Source: Myroides guanonis (GTDB lineage Bacteria; Bacteroidota; Bacteroidia; Flavobacteriales; Flavobacteriaceae). From it: a DNA stretch of 64,000 nt. The notes below the pieces were generated by a model. The model searched no databases. It was not told the origin of the DNA and saw nothing but the letters and a program-made list of their open reading frames with translations. Numbering within the stretch: the first letter of the stretch is position 1; every line of letters begins with the position of its first letter. The translations under genes and the position numbers were made by a program. The stretch spans positions 1 to 64,000 of the forward strand of contig NZ_FORU01000006.1 of assembly GCF_900114085.1 (NCBI RefSeq), in the 5' to 3' direction. Positions 17,431 through 25,996 of this stretch are shown here, one piece after another.

Positions 17431-17775
17431 ATGGCAAGATCAGTAAACTCAGTTGCTTCAAGAGCAAGAAGAAAAAGAATTTTGAAGCAAGCCAAAGGTT
17501 ACTTTGGAAGACGTAAAAACGTTTGGACAGTAGCTAAAAACGCGGTAGAAAAAGCAATGCTTTATGCTTACCGTGATAGAAAACAAAAAAAGAGAAACTT
17601 CCGTGCATTATGGATTATGCGTATTAACGCTGGAGCAAGACTTCACGGTATGAGCTATTCTCAATTTATGGGTAAAGTTAAAGCTAACAACATCGAATTG
17701 AACCGTAAAGTTCTTGCAGATTTAGCTACAAACCACCCAGAAGCTTTCGCAGCTATCGTAAACAAAATCAAGTAA
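17431..17775 (+). CDS. rplT: 50S ribosomal protein L20
   Basis: 114 residues, basic and helical. Starts [30 protein letters not shown] and has the conserved RINAGAR segment. Needed for early 50S assembly; in other bacteria L20 represses its own operon by binding the leader mRNA. The 107-bp gap before it could hold such a site, but I see no convincing structure there. Confidence 0.98.
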   Translation: MARSVNSVASRARRKRILKQAKGYFGRRKNVWTVAKNAVEKAMLYAYRDRKQKKRNFRALWIMRINAGARLHGMSYSQFMGKVKANNIELNRKVLADLATNHPEAFAAIVNKIK

Positions 17776-17811
17776 AACGTTGTCAAACCTGATTTATCTT
17801 ACTTAATATAG

Positions 17812-17840
17812 AAAGAGTCCTCATAAGGGACTCTTTTTTT
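17812..17840 (+). terminator. Terminator of the thrS-rplT operon
   Basis: AAGAGTCC / GGACTCTT stem with a short loop followed by a T-run, 37 bp after the rplT stop. Confidence 0.85.
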
Positions 17841-18144
17841 TATACCTATGTTTTTATTGCTTGTGGGTTTATGGTAATAATAGAAGTGTAAAAGAGAAAC
17901 ATATACTATTTGCTTTTAAATAGGTTTTACGGGTCTTTACAGGCTTTAGGGTAATAGGTCTTATCATTTCATTGATAAGGGGGTTAAAGAGGCTAAAAAC
18001 AGTATAACTAGGGGTATTGATAGGACTTTTCAATCTTCATATAGAAGTTATTGTATGGTTTTATTTTAAGTTTACTACTTTAGTTATAAAGTTTGTACTC
18101 AATATTGTTTTCTTAATTCCAATAAGAGATAATTTCTAATAATT
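17841..18144. other. Gene-free spacer after rplT
   Basis: 304 bp without a gene. Contains a small hairpin CTTATCA-TTTCAT-TGATAAG at 17960-17979 that could end a transcript. Nothing else recognised. Confidence 0.35.
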
Positions 18145-18585
18145 ATGAAGGGAAAAGTAATTGTATCAAATCGTATTTATTTAATGCTATTGTGGTGTGT
18201 CTTTGTGGTATCCTCTTTTTTAGTAACTACTATTTCGCTTTATGAATTTAAAGATACTATTTCGGTTGATTTAGAGACTAGTTTTTATAACAGTGTCTTA
18301 AAAACAGCATTAGTTATAAGTGTTTTTTATATGCCTATAATCTTGTTGATTAGAGGTGTGAAAGGAAGAAGTTTGCGAAATCTATTAAGTTGTGTTTGGA
18401 TTAGCTTTTTGTGGTTCTTTCAGGTGCTTGTTGAATTTAGTAATCGAGTGGCAGGATGGAGTACTTTTTCATTATCTGAGTCAATCGTTGTTTCTTCTTC
18501 ATATAGCTTTAATGTGATATTAATGGCTTTGTTGTTTTATGTTTTGAAATTAAAGCTAGTTCAAAAGCGCGTTAGGGTTAAGTAG
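18145..18585 (+). CDS. Small inner-membrane protein, four predicted helices
   Basis: 146 residues with four hydrophobic segments (about 11-33, 53-75, 83-102 and 115-138) separated by basic loops such as RGVKGRSLRN and a basic C-terminus (KLVQKRVRVK). No known motif; function unknown. It lies alone between the ribosomal operon and tRNA-Ser, outside the island repeats, so it is probably a core gene. Confidence 0.65.
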   Translation: MKGKVIVSNRIYLMLLWCVFVVSSFLVTTISLYEFKDTISVDLETSFYNSVLKTALVISVFYMPIILLIRGVKGRSLRNLLSCVWISFLWFFQVLVEFSNRVAGWSTFSLSESIVVSSSYSFNVILMALLFYVLKLKLVQKRVRVK

Positions 18586-18703
18586 TATAAAAGTAAAATA
18601 AACAGATAAACATTTTTTTTAAAAATGTTTTAAGTGTAATTATTTAAAGATAAGAGTTTTGTAGATTTATTTTAAAAAAGGAGATTAAAAAGTTTTAAAA
18701 ACC

Positions 18704-18734
18704 TTTGCGCAAGAAGAATAAAGTTCTATATTTG
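18704..18734 (+). promoter_or_regulatory. Promoter of tRNA-Ser
   Basis: TTTG at 18704-18707, 19-bp spacer, TATATTTG at 18727-18734: an ideal Bacteroidota housekeeping promoter. The tRNA begins 31 bp downstream. Confidence 0.8.
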
Positions 18735-18765
18735 CACTCGCAATACAGAACGATATCGTTCGTTT

Positions 18766-18850
18766 GGAGAAATGGCAGAGTGGTCGATTGCGGTAGTCTT
18801 GAAAACTATTGACTGTAACAGGTCCGGGGGTTCGAATCCCTCTTTCTCCG
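18766..18850 (+). tRNA. tRNA-Ser (anticodon TGA)
   Basis: An 85-nt class II tRNA. The acceptor stem GGAGAAA pairs with TTTCTCC, the discriminator base is G, the anticodon loop is CTTGAAA (anticodon TGA), a long variable arm follows, and the T-arm contains GGTTCGAATCC. CCA is not encoded. A hairpin terminator follows at once. The 3' end is duplicated downstream as att-like repeats, marking the gene as the integration target of mobile elements. Confidence 0.95.
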
Positions 18851-18887
18851 CAAAGAAAAACCGATAGTGAAAACTATCGGTTTTTTT
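18838..18887 (+). repeat. att-like core, copy 1 (tRNA-Ser 3' end plus terminator)
   Basis: 50 bp from CCCTCTTTCTCCG of the T-arm/acceptor through the AACCGATAGT-GAAA-ACTATCGGTT terminator and its T7 tract. It is identical to 20046-20095 and 43575-43624, and partly matches 35986-36004. Direct repeats of a tRNA 3' end are the hallmark of tyrosine-recombinase integration. Here it also serves as the tRNA terminator. Confidence 0.85.
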
Positions 18888-18980
18888 ATGCTCAAAAGTT
18901 ATTGAGAGTCTCACTCTCTGAATAACTTTTGAGCATAAAAAACATAAGAAGCGCTAGCTTCTTATAGGTTTTTCTTTGCG
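18849..18980. repeat. Nested three-armed palindrome overlapping the tRNA-Ser att site
   Basis: The outer arms CGCAAAGAAAAACC (18849-18862) and GGTTTTTCTTTGCG (18967-18980) are perfect inverted copies. Inside lie three hairpins in series: CCGATAGT/ACTATCGG (the terminator), a stem of about 22 bp with TATGCTCAAAAGTTATT against AATAACTTTTGAGCATA (about 18882-18943) capped by GAGAGT/ACTCTC, and TAAGAAGC-GCTA-GCTTCTTA (about 18948-18966). The whole could extrude as a cruciform or fold as RNA into a multi-branch junction. Confidence 0.75.
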
Positions 18981-19009
18981 TCCATTACCCCACTAGGAAC
19001 ACCGAAGCT

Positions 19010-19067
19010 GGATCAATCTCAAAAGTTGTGTTTATGCAAATATTTTGGTCAATCTGAATAAAAAGAA
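19010..19067. repeat. Interspersed repeat 'GGATCAATCTCAAAAG', copy 1
   Basis: About 57 bp that recurs at 36164-36220 with only a handful of mismatches, and more loosely at 36248-36300. Each copy lies 120-160 bp after an att-like core, so it may be part of the left end of the integrated elements. Confidence 0.6.
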
Positions 19068-19271
19068 ATCTTTGTTTCGACTGATTTCTGCTAAGATTGA
19101 AGCTTAATTTTAGAACCCGTAAAAGCCAATTACATTGACTTTTTTCTTAAATTTAGTCAATTAATAAGCTTTTGTTCTAAGTAGCGTTGAAGTGAAACTT
19201 TTGCTTTCAATTCCCGCCACTTCGCAAAGCCAAGTCCTGTAATGCGTAATCGCTCTAAACTCCGTACACAA

Positions 19272-19826
19272 ATGAATTTTGAAATTGAAAATAATGGTGA
19301 AGTTTCTAAAGAATTTTTAAACTTAGGAATTTCAAATTTTAAAGAGGCTTGTAATTATATTTCACAAATCCAATACAAACGTAATTCAAACAAAAATGAT
19401 GTTTTATGCATCTTTAAAGATAAAGTAGGAACTTGTAGTACAAAACATTCAATATTGCGAAAATTAGCTCTTGAAAATAATCATCAAGAGATTAAGCTTA
19501 TTCTTGGAATATTCAAAATGGATAAAGATTACGCTCCAAAAATAAAAAGTACATTAAGTCAAAATCAGTTAAATTATATTCCTGAAGCACATAATTATTT
19601 GAAAATAGAAAATCAATGTTTTGACTTTACGAAACCAGATTCGAAATATTCAGATTTTGAAAATAAATTATTAGAAGAACACGAAATTGAATTTGATCAA
19701 ATAAATGAACATAAAATAGAAATCCATAAGAATTATTTAAGAAATTGGATTATAAATTATCCTCGTTTCGATTTAGATACAATTTGGAAAATTAGAGAAA
19801 AATGTATTTCTGATTTACAAAACTAA
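19272..19826 (+). CDS. Transglutaminase-like protein in island segment 1
   Basis: 184 residues from ATG 19272; the in-frame ATG at 19242 would add ten basic residues not fitting the family. The segment KVGTCSTKHSILRKLALEN followed by IKLILGIFKM, with a downstream EAHNYLKIENQCFDFT, matches the Cys...His...Asp order of transglutaminase-like cysteine proteins. I recall a hypothetical-protein family with this same GTCSTKH / IPEAH / IWKIREKCI pattern, but no assigned function. It is the only gene between tRNA-Ser and the second att copy, so it is mobile cargo by position. Confidence 0.7.
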   Translation: MNFEIENNGEVSKEFLNLGISNFKEACNYISQIQYKRNSNKNDVLCIFKDKVGTCSTKHSILRKLALENNHQEIKLILGIFKMDKDYAPKIKSTLSQNQLNYIPEAHNYLKIENQCFDFTKPDSKYSDFENKLLEEHEIEFDQINEHKIEIHKNYLRNWIINYPRFDLDTIWKIREKCISDLQN

Positions 19827-19908
19827 AATTGCGACTACACATAACACTGTATTTATTAAATATACATATTGGAGAGAAATTTAAAAAAAACTCTCTTTTC
19901 TCTCAAAA

Positions 19909-20045
19909 TCAATTATTAAACAGTATATTTAATTCAGAATCAAACGATTCAAATCGTAGTTTAAAACTTTCGGAATAAGGAGCTCACCATAATTCAAAAA
20001 AGTGAACATTCCTATTTATAAAGCATACAGTATACAAGAGGCTAA
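19909..20045 (+). repeat. Island-end block, copy 1
   Basis: About 135 bp, with close relatives at 35851-35985 and 43438-43574. Shared landmarks: GAATCAAACGATTC (inverted repeat GAATC/GATTC), AGTTTAAAACTTTCG, AAAAAAGTGAAC and CTATTTATAAAGCATAC. Every copy abuts an att core, so this is most likely the conserved terminal sequence of a family of integrative elements. Confidence 0.75.
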
Positions 20046-20095
20046 CCCTCTTTCTCCGCAAAGAAAAACCGATAGTGAAAACTATCGGTTTTTTT
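20046..20095 (+). repeat. att-like core, copy 2
   Basis: 50 bp identical to the tRNA-Ser 3' end plus terminator at 18838-18887. It closes the first island segment (18888-20045). Confidence 0.85.
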
Positions 20096-20375
20096 GCGTC
20101 TCCTAATTTCAGTTTCTAATGAAAAGTCCTCTAATATAAATCAAAGCTCATATAATTTGCCTTGTTTTAAGCTCCTCTAATAGCTCTTAAGTAAGAGGTT
20201 GGTAGCAATCTGAAATTCCTTTAAAACGACTATTAGTGGACTTTATACTGATGTTTATACTTCCTGTAGAACTTAATTCTTTAGGAGATTTATTTCCTAA
20301 AGAATTATGAGGTTGATTAGAATTGTAAACTGCTCTCCATTTATTGGAGAGCTTTTGTAGTTGATATGTGAGATT
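20096..20375 (-). pseudogene. IS3-family transposase C-terminal remnant, copy 1
   Basis: On the minus strand a frame ending at 20187 encodes a typical IS3 integrase-core tail: KLSNKWRAVYNSNQPHNSLG followed by NKSPKELSSTGSINISIKS. The W..xYN..RPH.SLG pattern is diagnostic of the rve_3 end of IS3/OrfB transposases. No catalytic DDE part is present, so it is dead. The 90 bp after its stop (20096-20186) recur with the other two remnants and probably represent the IS end. Confidence 0.8.
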
Positions 20376-20603
20376 AAATGTTATAGCTCCTCTAATGAAA
20401 TAATTAAGTCAATTTATAAAATCATTTTGCATAGGTTTTATGGGTTTGGTGTAGCCTTACTCGAAAAAGGAATCATTCTAAAATATTTACTAGAACTATC
20501 TTTTTCAAGTTTCTTCATTCTAAAAATACTTTTTATAAAATCTGTACAATCAGAGTCCTAATGATTTAATTCAATAAGTTGTAAAACAGATCTATGATTT
20601 TTA

Positions 20604-23600
20604 TTATCTATTAATTTGTACCCATCCCGAATGTTCTTTATCATATGTTTTAACCAGATAGTAATATGTTCCATCTGGCAATGGATTTCCTGAGTGATCT
20701 TGTCCCATCCATTGGTTCATATAATTAGCACCATAACTGTATACTTCTGTCCCATAGCGATTGTAAATTTTTAAGCTCTCGACTCTATGTAAGGACAAAT
20801 CAAATGCATCATTGATTCCATCTCCATTAGGAGAAATCCCTTTTTGTATAGGACACTCTTCATATTGAATAGTATAACTACTCTCATCCACACACAAGCC
20901 ATCTTTTGAACTCGCATATACATAGATAGTCTCTGCTTTAAATCTTTGTGTTCCTGGTAGTAACTCAAATCCTGAACCACCTGGTCCTGTAAAATATTTA
21001 TTGTTATTAGATAGAGGAGCCAATATATGAATTCCGCAAGTTAAAATCTCATCTTCAAATTTATCCGCTATAACAGGTTTTGTGATGTTTACTTTAAACG
21101 AGGTTTCTTCATAGCATCCTTCTTTGTTATTTACTTGTAATAGATAGATGGTATGCTCTCCTGGTTCTTTTAATACATCACCTGTTTTATACTCAATACC
21201 TTTTCCTCCAGATTCGGTATAATAGGATTGGTTGTCTTCTGGTTTAGGAAATACATAGCTAGCACAAATGATTACATGTTCTGGAGTTTGTGGGACTTCT
21301 CCTTTTTCAGGTATTATTTGAAATTCAAATATTTCGTGACAGCCTGTTTTAATATTCTCAATTTTCATGAAAATACTAATAGCCTCATTTGTTTTTAATA
21401 GTTCATAGATTACGTCAATTGCATTAGTATTCGATTTCGCATCTAATTCAGAATCAAAATAAGATATATTGTAATCATTTCTATCAGAATCACTAAACAT
21501 TCCTTGCTCCACAATAGTTAGATCTAAGAACTGTTTTTTCAAACTAAATCTACAAAATGATAAATCATTAGGTTTTTTAACGATGCTTGAAATTGGTGGA
21601 AACACCTCTACTTTAACAGTTCCAATGGTCTCACATTCTAAACCTAGATATTTAACTTTAATGGTATATTCTCCATCTTCACTAATTTCTAAATTTGGAC
21701 TATCAGCTCCCTTTATTATATTACCATCTTTATACCACTCGATTTCTACAGGTAAATCATCATTCGGTGTAATGCCAGAATAAATAACACGAGATTCATT
21801 TGCACATAATGCTTTTCCATTCTCTATTGTTAGATCACCTCCTAAATCAATTGTTCCAATATTAAAACTACCTGCGTTTATAAATACGGCAGATGCATCT
21901 GCTAAGAAAGGACAAAAATCTGCAATTGCTAATTTAATTCGATATGTTTTTCCCGGTTTTACATATACTTTTTCAGAACTCATTGGGATTGTCATTCCAG
22001 TATAGTTTATGGGCGCTAATAGAGGATTGTCTTGATTATTAGCATAATGTTTATTGTAAAAATCTGCATTAATATTTTCACAACTCGCACCAGATTTATC
22101 ACGATCTCTAATAGAAGAGATGGCAATTGGTTCTTGGGTTCCAGGTACCAAAGCAATATTTTGACCTTGGCCAGTTCCTATTTCTGTTAACCAAGCAGCA
22201 AATAAAGCCCCTCCAGGATTACAAACAACTGCGCAAGATGTGTTAAAACTATCAGAGGCAAAAATATATTCAAACTTAATAGAATCGCGTATAGGTACAA
22301 AATCAAATTCTAAAACTGCAACCGCTTTATGACTACCGAAACCCGTTCCTCCAACATTGTCAATAACATCGTTCAAATCGGGATCTCCTGACCAAAATGG
22401 TAAACGAGGTTTAAAAGAACCAAATCCACGATAAGGCCCAGCTATATAATCACTATCATGAGTCGCAAGAACGATTCCCTCTTCGAAAGGAAAATCAGAT
22501 TCTCCTTTATTAAAATATCCTAACGTAATAATAGAACCTGTTCCATCACCAGCTTGGTATTTTACATTAGAAACTAAATCACATTCAGAATTTATTAAAA
22601 CGTTTCTTACAAGATGCTCAGCAGACGCTTGATCAATACTTTTGGTTATTTCTATAGGGCCTTTTTCAGAGGTGGTTAAACAGACATCATAAGTTACATT
22701 TATCTTCGACATTCCCAATCGAATGTAATACTTCTTTCCTGATGTTAAATTAAAAAGTACTCTTGAGTATTTACCGTCATTTAAGAGAGACTCACAAAGT
22801 ATAGGTACAACAAAAGAAGTAGAGATAGTAGCACAATCTTGTTCATATAATGCTAAATAAATATTCTTGTCGAACTTTCCTTCTAGGCTGATGATGTTTT
22901 CTAAATCAAACTTATGATCTGTAGCAGTAGCAGTGAACTCATACCAGACATCTACCTCAGCTTCCCAAAAACAATCAGGTTTATTAGCAGAAGACATGGT
23001 AGCACCAGTATTAGATCCAGGCACAGTAACAATACAATCTATGCCTTTGTTAACTGGAATTGTAATAGCTCCTGAACACTCATCACTTGCTCCAATTTTT
23101 GTTCCTGTTTTTAGAGGTGTTCCCCATTCGCTAAAAGAATCTTTAGAGCATTTAGCTCTAACATAAATAGTATATCCAGCTCCTTCATTTAAACCAGAAA
23201 TCGTAGCTTCGGGTTTTCCAGTTACATTGATTTTTTGAATGGGAGTCGCTGTTTCATCTTCACCGAGTTTAACAACAATAATTTCCCATTCTGCAATACC
23301 ATCATCTTGTTGCCATTCAATATCAAGTGTTGAAGACGTTCGGTCTACTAGTGTTAAGTAATAAGGTTCTTTACACGATTTTACTTCTTTAATAATCACA
23401 TTATCAATAGAAAATAACACCGTTTTTTGCGATAGTATACGCCATGCGATATTTCCTTGAGCAGGAGCTGTTTTAAAAAAGACTACTTGTTCTTTCCATT
23501 CTGTATTACCATATGTTTTTTGAGGAACCAAAACGGTATTAAATTTAGTAGCAGACTTTCCTTCAGAAGAATATAAAACATCTAAAACAGCATCAGAAGT

Positions 23601-25748
23601 CCATGAACTAGATTTGTAGTGATATTTTAAAACATAATCTCCGCCATTCATAATCAAAGTTGGTGAAATAGCTAAATCGTTATTGTTAATTTCAGCATAG
23701 TTGCTAAATGAGAGAGAGCCATCGCCTTCAAAACCTTCTGAGTAATTCACGTCCCAACTATTAGAATCAAGATTAGCATTAAGCATTTCCCAACATCTAA
23801 CCGTTTTTAAGTCCCTATTAAATCCATCTACGAAAGGTATAGTATAAACATCACAAGTAGTAACAAACACATAAGGTCCAGACCAAACACTGTATGTTCC
23901 ATCACTACAAACGGTTCTAACATAAAACTCATAATCGGAATTTGGTTGTAGGGGTAAGCCAGATTGTTTTTTGTCGATAGTTACTTCTTTATTAGAAGTA
24001 AGCGTTCCATTTCCTATAGGTTTTCCATTTCCTGCATCTTGAACATAATATTCCCATTTTGTAGCCATAAAATCATCTGTCCACAGAATAGTAGCCTTAT
24101 TTTTTTCAACATCTTTAATTTGTAGTCCCTGTGGTTCAGGGCAGTTTTCAACCACATCCACAAAAATATTGTCTAAATATATACTCTTAGCACCAACACC
24201 TTCTGTATGCCATGCAAAACGCACATCACCTCCATAATTAGTTACAAAAGATGTTTGTTCTATATAGCTATCCTGTTTGTAAGCTTTGTTAGCAACAATA
24301 ACTTTGGTAAAATTGTTAAGTTTACTACCAGAATTAGAAGCTAATACTTCAAAATTATTATTCGCATTATAGCTGTTCGTTCGAAAATGATATTTAAGTC
24401 TATATATTTTTTTTGAATCAAAAGCAAAAGTAGGACTCAAAAGCCAACTATCTGTATTTACTATATTTTCATAGTCATAAACACCCAAGCTAATACCGTG
24501 ACTTCCTTCATACTGCATATATTCTAGTAACGCCCATGGATCTGTGAAATCCCAACATTCAATAGTTTCAGAGTCTGTATTGAATCCTTCCCAAAAGGGT
24601 AGTGCTACTGTATCGCAAAGTGTTCTGAATACAAAAGGTCCAGACCAATAGCTATAACTCCCATTTCCACAGTCTGTTCGTACATAAAATTCATATTCTT
24701 TGTTTGAAAGTAATTTTACTCCATTATACATTTCAGTAACTGCTACCTCTTTTTTATTTGAAGATTCACCTTTTCCAGTAGGTATAGGTCCACCGATATC
24801 TTGTACCCAATATTCCCATCCTGTCGCTTTAAATGCATCCGTCCAGGTTAATGTTGCTCCATTTTTATTAAAGTCTTTAGCTCCTAAATGTAACGGCTCA
24901 GGACAATTAATAACCTCTTCTACAAATACATTGTCAATTTTAATACCACCACCATCTATAGCATGCCATGCAATAGAGGCATCCGTAATGCCTGTGAGAA
25001 ACACTTTTTGCTCTAAATAAGTAGTATTTGTATAGGGGGAATCTGGTACCAATACAGTATTGAAATCTGGTATTCCTACTCCTCCAGTAGTTGATAGTAG
25101 TACTTCAAATCGATTAATATAATAAGCTCCAACAGAATAATGATATTTGAATCTATATACTTTCTTAGGATCTAATAACAAACTTGGGGAGATTAACCAA
25201 TCGTCGTATGGTCCCGATCCATTTAAAGACATAACCCTATCCCCCTCATATTGTGAGAAATCCTGAGTTTTCCATATTCCATTCCAATCAGTAGCATTAT
25301 TGTTATTATCCAATATAACCCAACAAGCAAGCGTTTTAGAATCCTTATTAAAACCTTCCCAAAAGTTTAAGGATACATTATCACATGGAGTTCTAAAACG
25401 AATAGGACCAACCCAATCACTAAATTTGTTGCCTAGGCAAATTGATCTAACATAAAAATCGTATTCTGTATAAGGTTTCAAATTGCTACCTCCAACACCA
25501 TTAGTAGCAATTATATTAACAGACTTTGACCCAGTAATATATCCACTTCCAACAGGTGTTCCTTCCCAGGCTTCATTAACAAAATATTCCCAAGAACTAT
25601 TCTGATCATCTTTCCAAGTAACAGAAGCAGTGGTTGGTTTTATATTACTGACAATAACTTTTTTATCAGGAGCTATACAATCAGCTGCTTCTTTTCCCCA
25701 TGAGAAATTCATAAAGAGCAAAACAAGTAAAACAAAGTAATTTTTCAT
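20604..25748 (-). CDS. Giant T9SS-secreted multidomain adhesin
   Basis: 1714 residues. Signal peptide 1-18, then three repeats of a fibronectin III domain (about 22-118, 278-375, 532-628) each followed by a choice-of-anchor J-type (cleaved adhesin) domain marked by WEGFN...CW and DWLISP. A fourth FnIII lies near 785-880. A PPC-like domain (DECSGAITIPV) follows, then a choice-of-anchor L domain (about 1035-1270, EGIVLATHDSDYIAGP, FEYIFASDSF), an Ig-like domain (EIEWYKDGNIIKGADS) and the type B sorting domain (CPIQKGISPNGDGIND, end GWVQINR). Surface-exposed and probably adhesive. Paralogous at its end to the protein at 1-378. Lies in island segment 2. Confidence 0.9.
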   Translation of the reverse strand: MKNYFVLLVLLFMNFSWGKEAADCIAPDKKVIVSNIKPTTASVTWKDDQNSSWEYFVNEAWEGTPVGSGYITGSKSVNIIATNGVGGSNLKPYTEYDFYVRSICLGNKFSDWVGPIRFRTPCDNVSLNFWEGFNKDSKTLACWVILDNNNNATDWNGIWKTQDFSQYEGDRVMSLNGSGPYDDWLISPSLLLDPKKVYRFKYHYSVGAYYINRFEVLLSTTGGVGIPDFNTVLVPDSPYTNTTYLEQKVFLTGITDASIAWHAIDGGGIKIDNVFVEEVINCPEPLHLGAKDFNKNGATLTWTDAFKATGWEYWVQDIGGPIPTGKGESSNKKEVAVTEMYNGVKLLSNKEYEFYVRTDCGNGSYSYWSGPFVFRTLCDTVALPFWEGFNTDSETIECWDFTDPWALLEYMQYEGSHGISLGVYDYENIVNTDSWLLSPTFAFDSKKIYRLKYHFRTNSYNANNNFEVLASNSGSKLNNFTKVIVANKAYKQDSYIEQTSFVTNYGGDVRFAWHTEGVGAKSIYLDNIFVDVVENCPEPQGLQIKDVEKNKATILWTDDFMATKWEYYVQDAGNGKPIGNGTLTSNKEVTIDKKQSGLPLQPNSDYEFYVRTVCSDGTYSVWSGPYVFVTTCDVYTIPFVDGFNRDLKTVRCWEMLNANLDSNSWDVNYSEGFEGDGSLSFSNYAEINNNDLAISPTLIMNGGDYVLKYHYKSSSWTSDAVLDVLYSSEGKSATKFNTVLVPQKTYGNTEWKEQVVFFKTAPAQGNIAWRILSQKTVLFSIDNVIIKEVKSCKEPYYLTLVDRTSSTLDIEWQQDDGIAEWEIIVVKLGEDETATPIQKINVTGKPEATISGLNEGAGYTIYVRAKCSKDSFSEWGTPLKTGTKIGASDECSGAITIPVNKGIDCIVTVPGSNTGATMSSANKPDCFWEAEVDVWYEFTATATDHKFDLENIISLEGKFDKNIYLALYEQDCATISTSFVVPILCESLLNDGKYSRVLFNLTSGKKYYIRLGMSKINVTYDVCLTTSEKGPIEITKSIDQASAEHLVRNVLINSECDLVSNVKYQAGDGTGSIITLGYFNKGESDFPFEEGIVLATHDSDYIAGPYRGFGSFKPRLPFWSGDPDLNDVIDNVGGTGFGSHKAVAVLEFDFVPIRDSIKFEYIFASDSFNTSCAVVCNPGGALFAAWLTEIGTGQGQNIALVPGTQEPIAISSIRDRDKSGASCENINADFYNKHYANNQDNPLLAPINYTGMTIPMSSEKVYVKPGKTYRIKLAIADFCPFLADASAVFINAGSFNIGTIDLGGDLTIENGKALCANESRVIYSGITPNDDLPVEIEWYKDGNIIKGADSPNLEISEDGEYTIKVKYLGLECETIGTVKVEVFPPISSIVKKPNDLSFCRFSLKKQFLDLTIVEQGMFSDSDRNDYNISYFDSELDAKSNTNAIDVIYELLKTNEAISIFMKIENIKTGCHEIFEFQIIPEKGEVPQTPEHVIICASYVFPKPEDNQSYYTESGGKGIEYKTGDVLKEPGEHTIYLLQVNNKEGCYEETSFKVNITKPVIADKFEDEILTCGIHILAPLSNNNKYFTGPGGSGFELLPGTQRFKAETIYVYASSKDGLCVDESSYTIQYEECPIQKGISPNGDGINDAFDLSLHRVESLKIYNRYGTEVYSYGANYMNQWMGQDHSGNPLPDGTYYYLVKTYDKEHSGWVQINR

Positions 25749-25996
25749 TATAATAATTTTTAAATTATACCAAATATTCTATTTAAATGCTGATCTTAAA
25801 CTTAAGATAAAGCTTCTAAAAACGCTTAATTCTTTATAAATATAGATGTATCAAATTACCTTAGGGAAATTTTAAAATACAACTATTACTTTGCATTCGC
25901 TCATTATGTTATTTATCGTTGGATCTAACTACATAATAGGTTCAATCTTAAAGAGAATTTCTAAAGTCATCTTGCTCTTTCCATTCTTTTACATAA

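Noticed and set aside
20361..20561. 66-residue plus-strand open frame
   Set aside because: Overlaps IS3 remnant DNA in the opposite sense and has no recognisable features.
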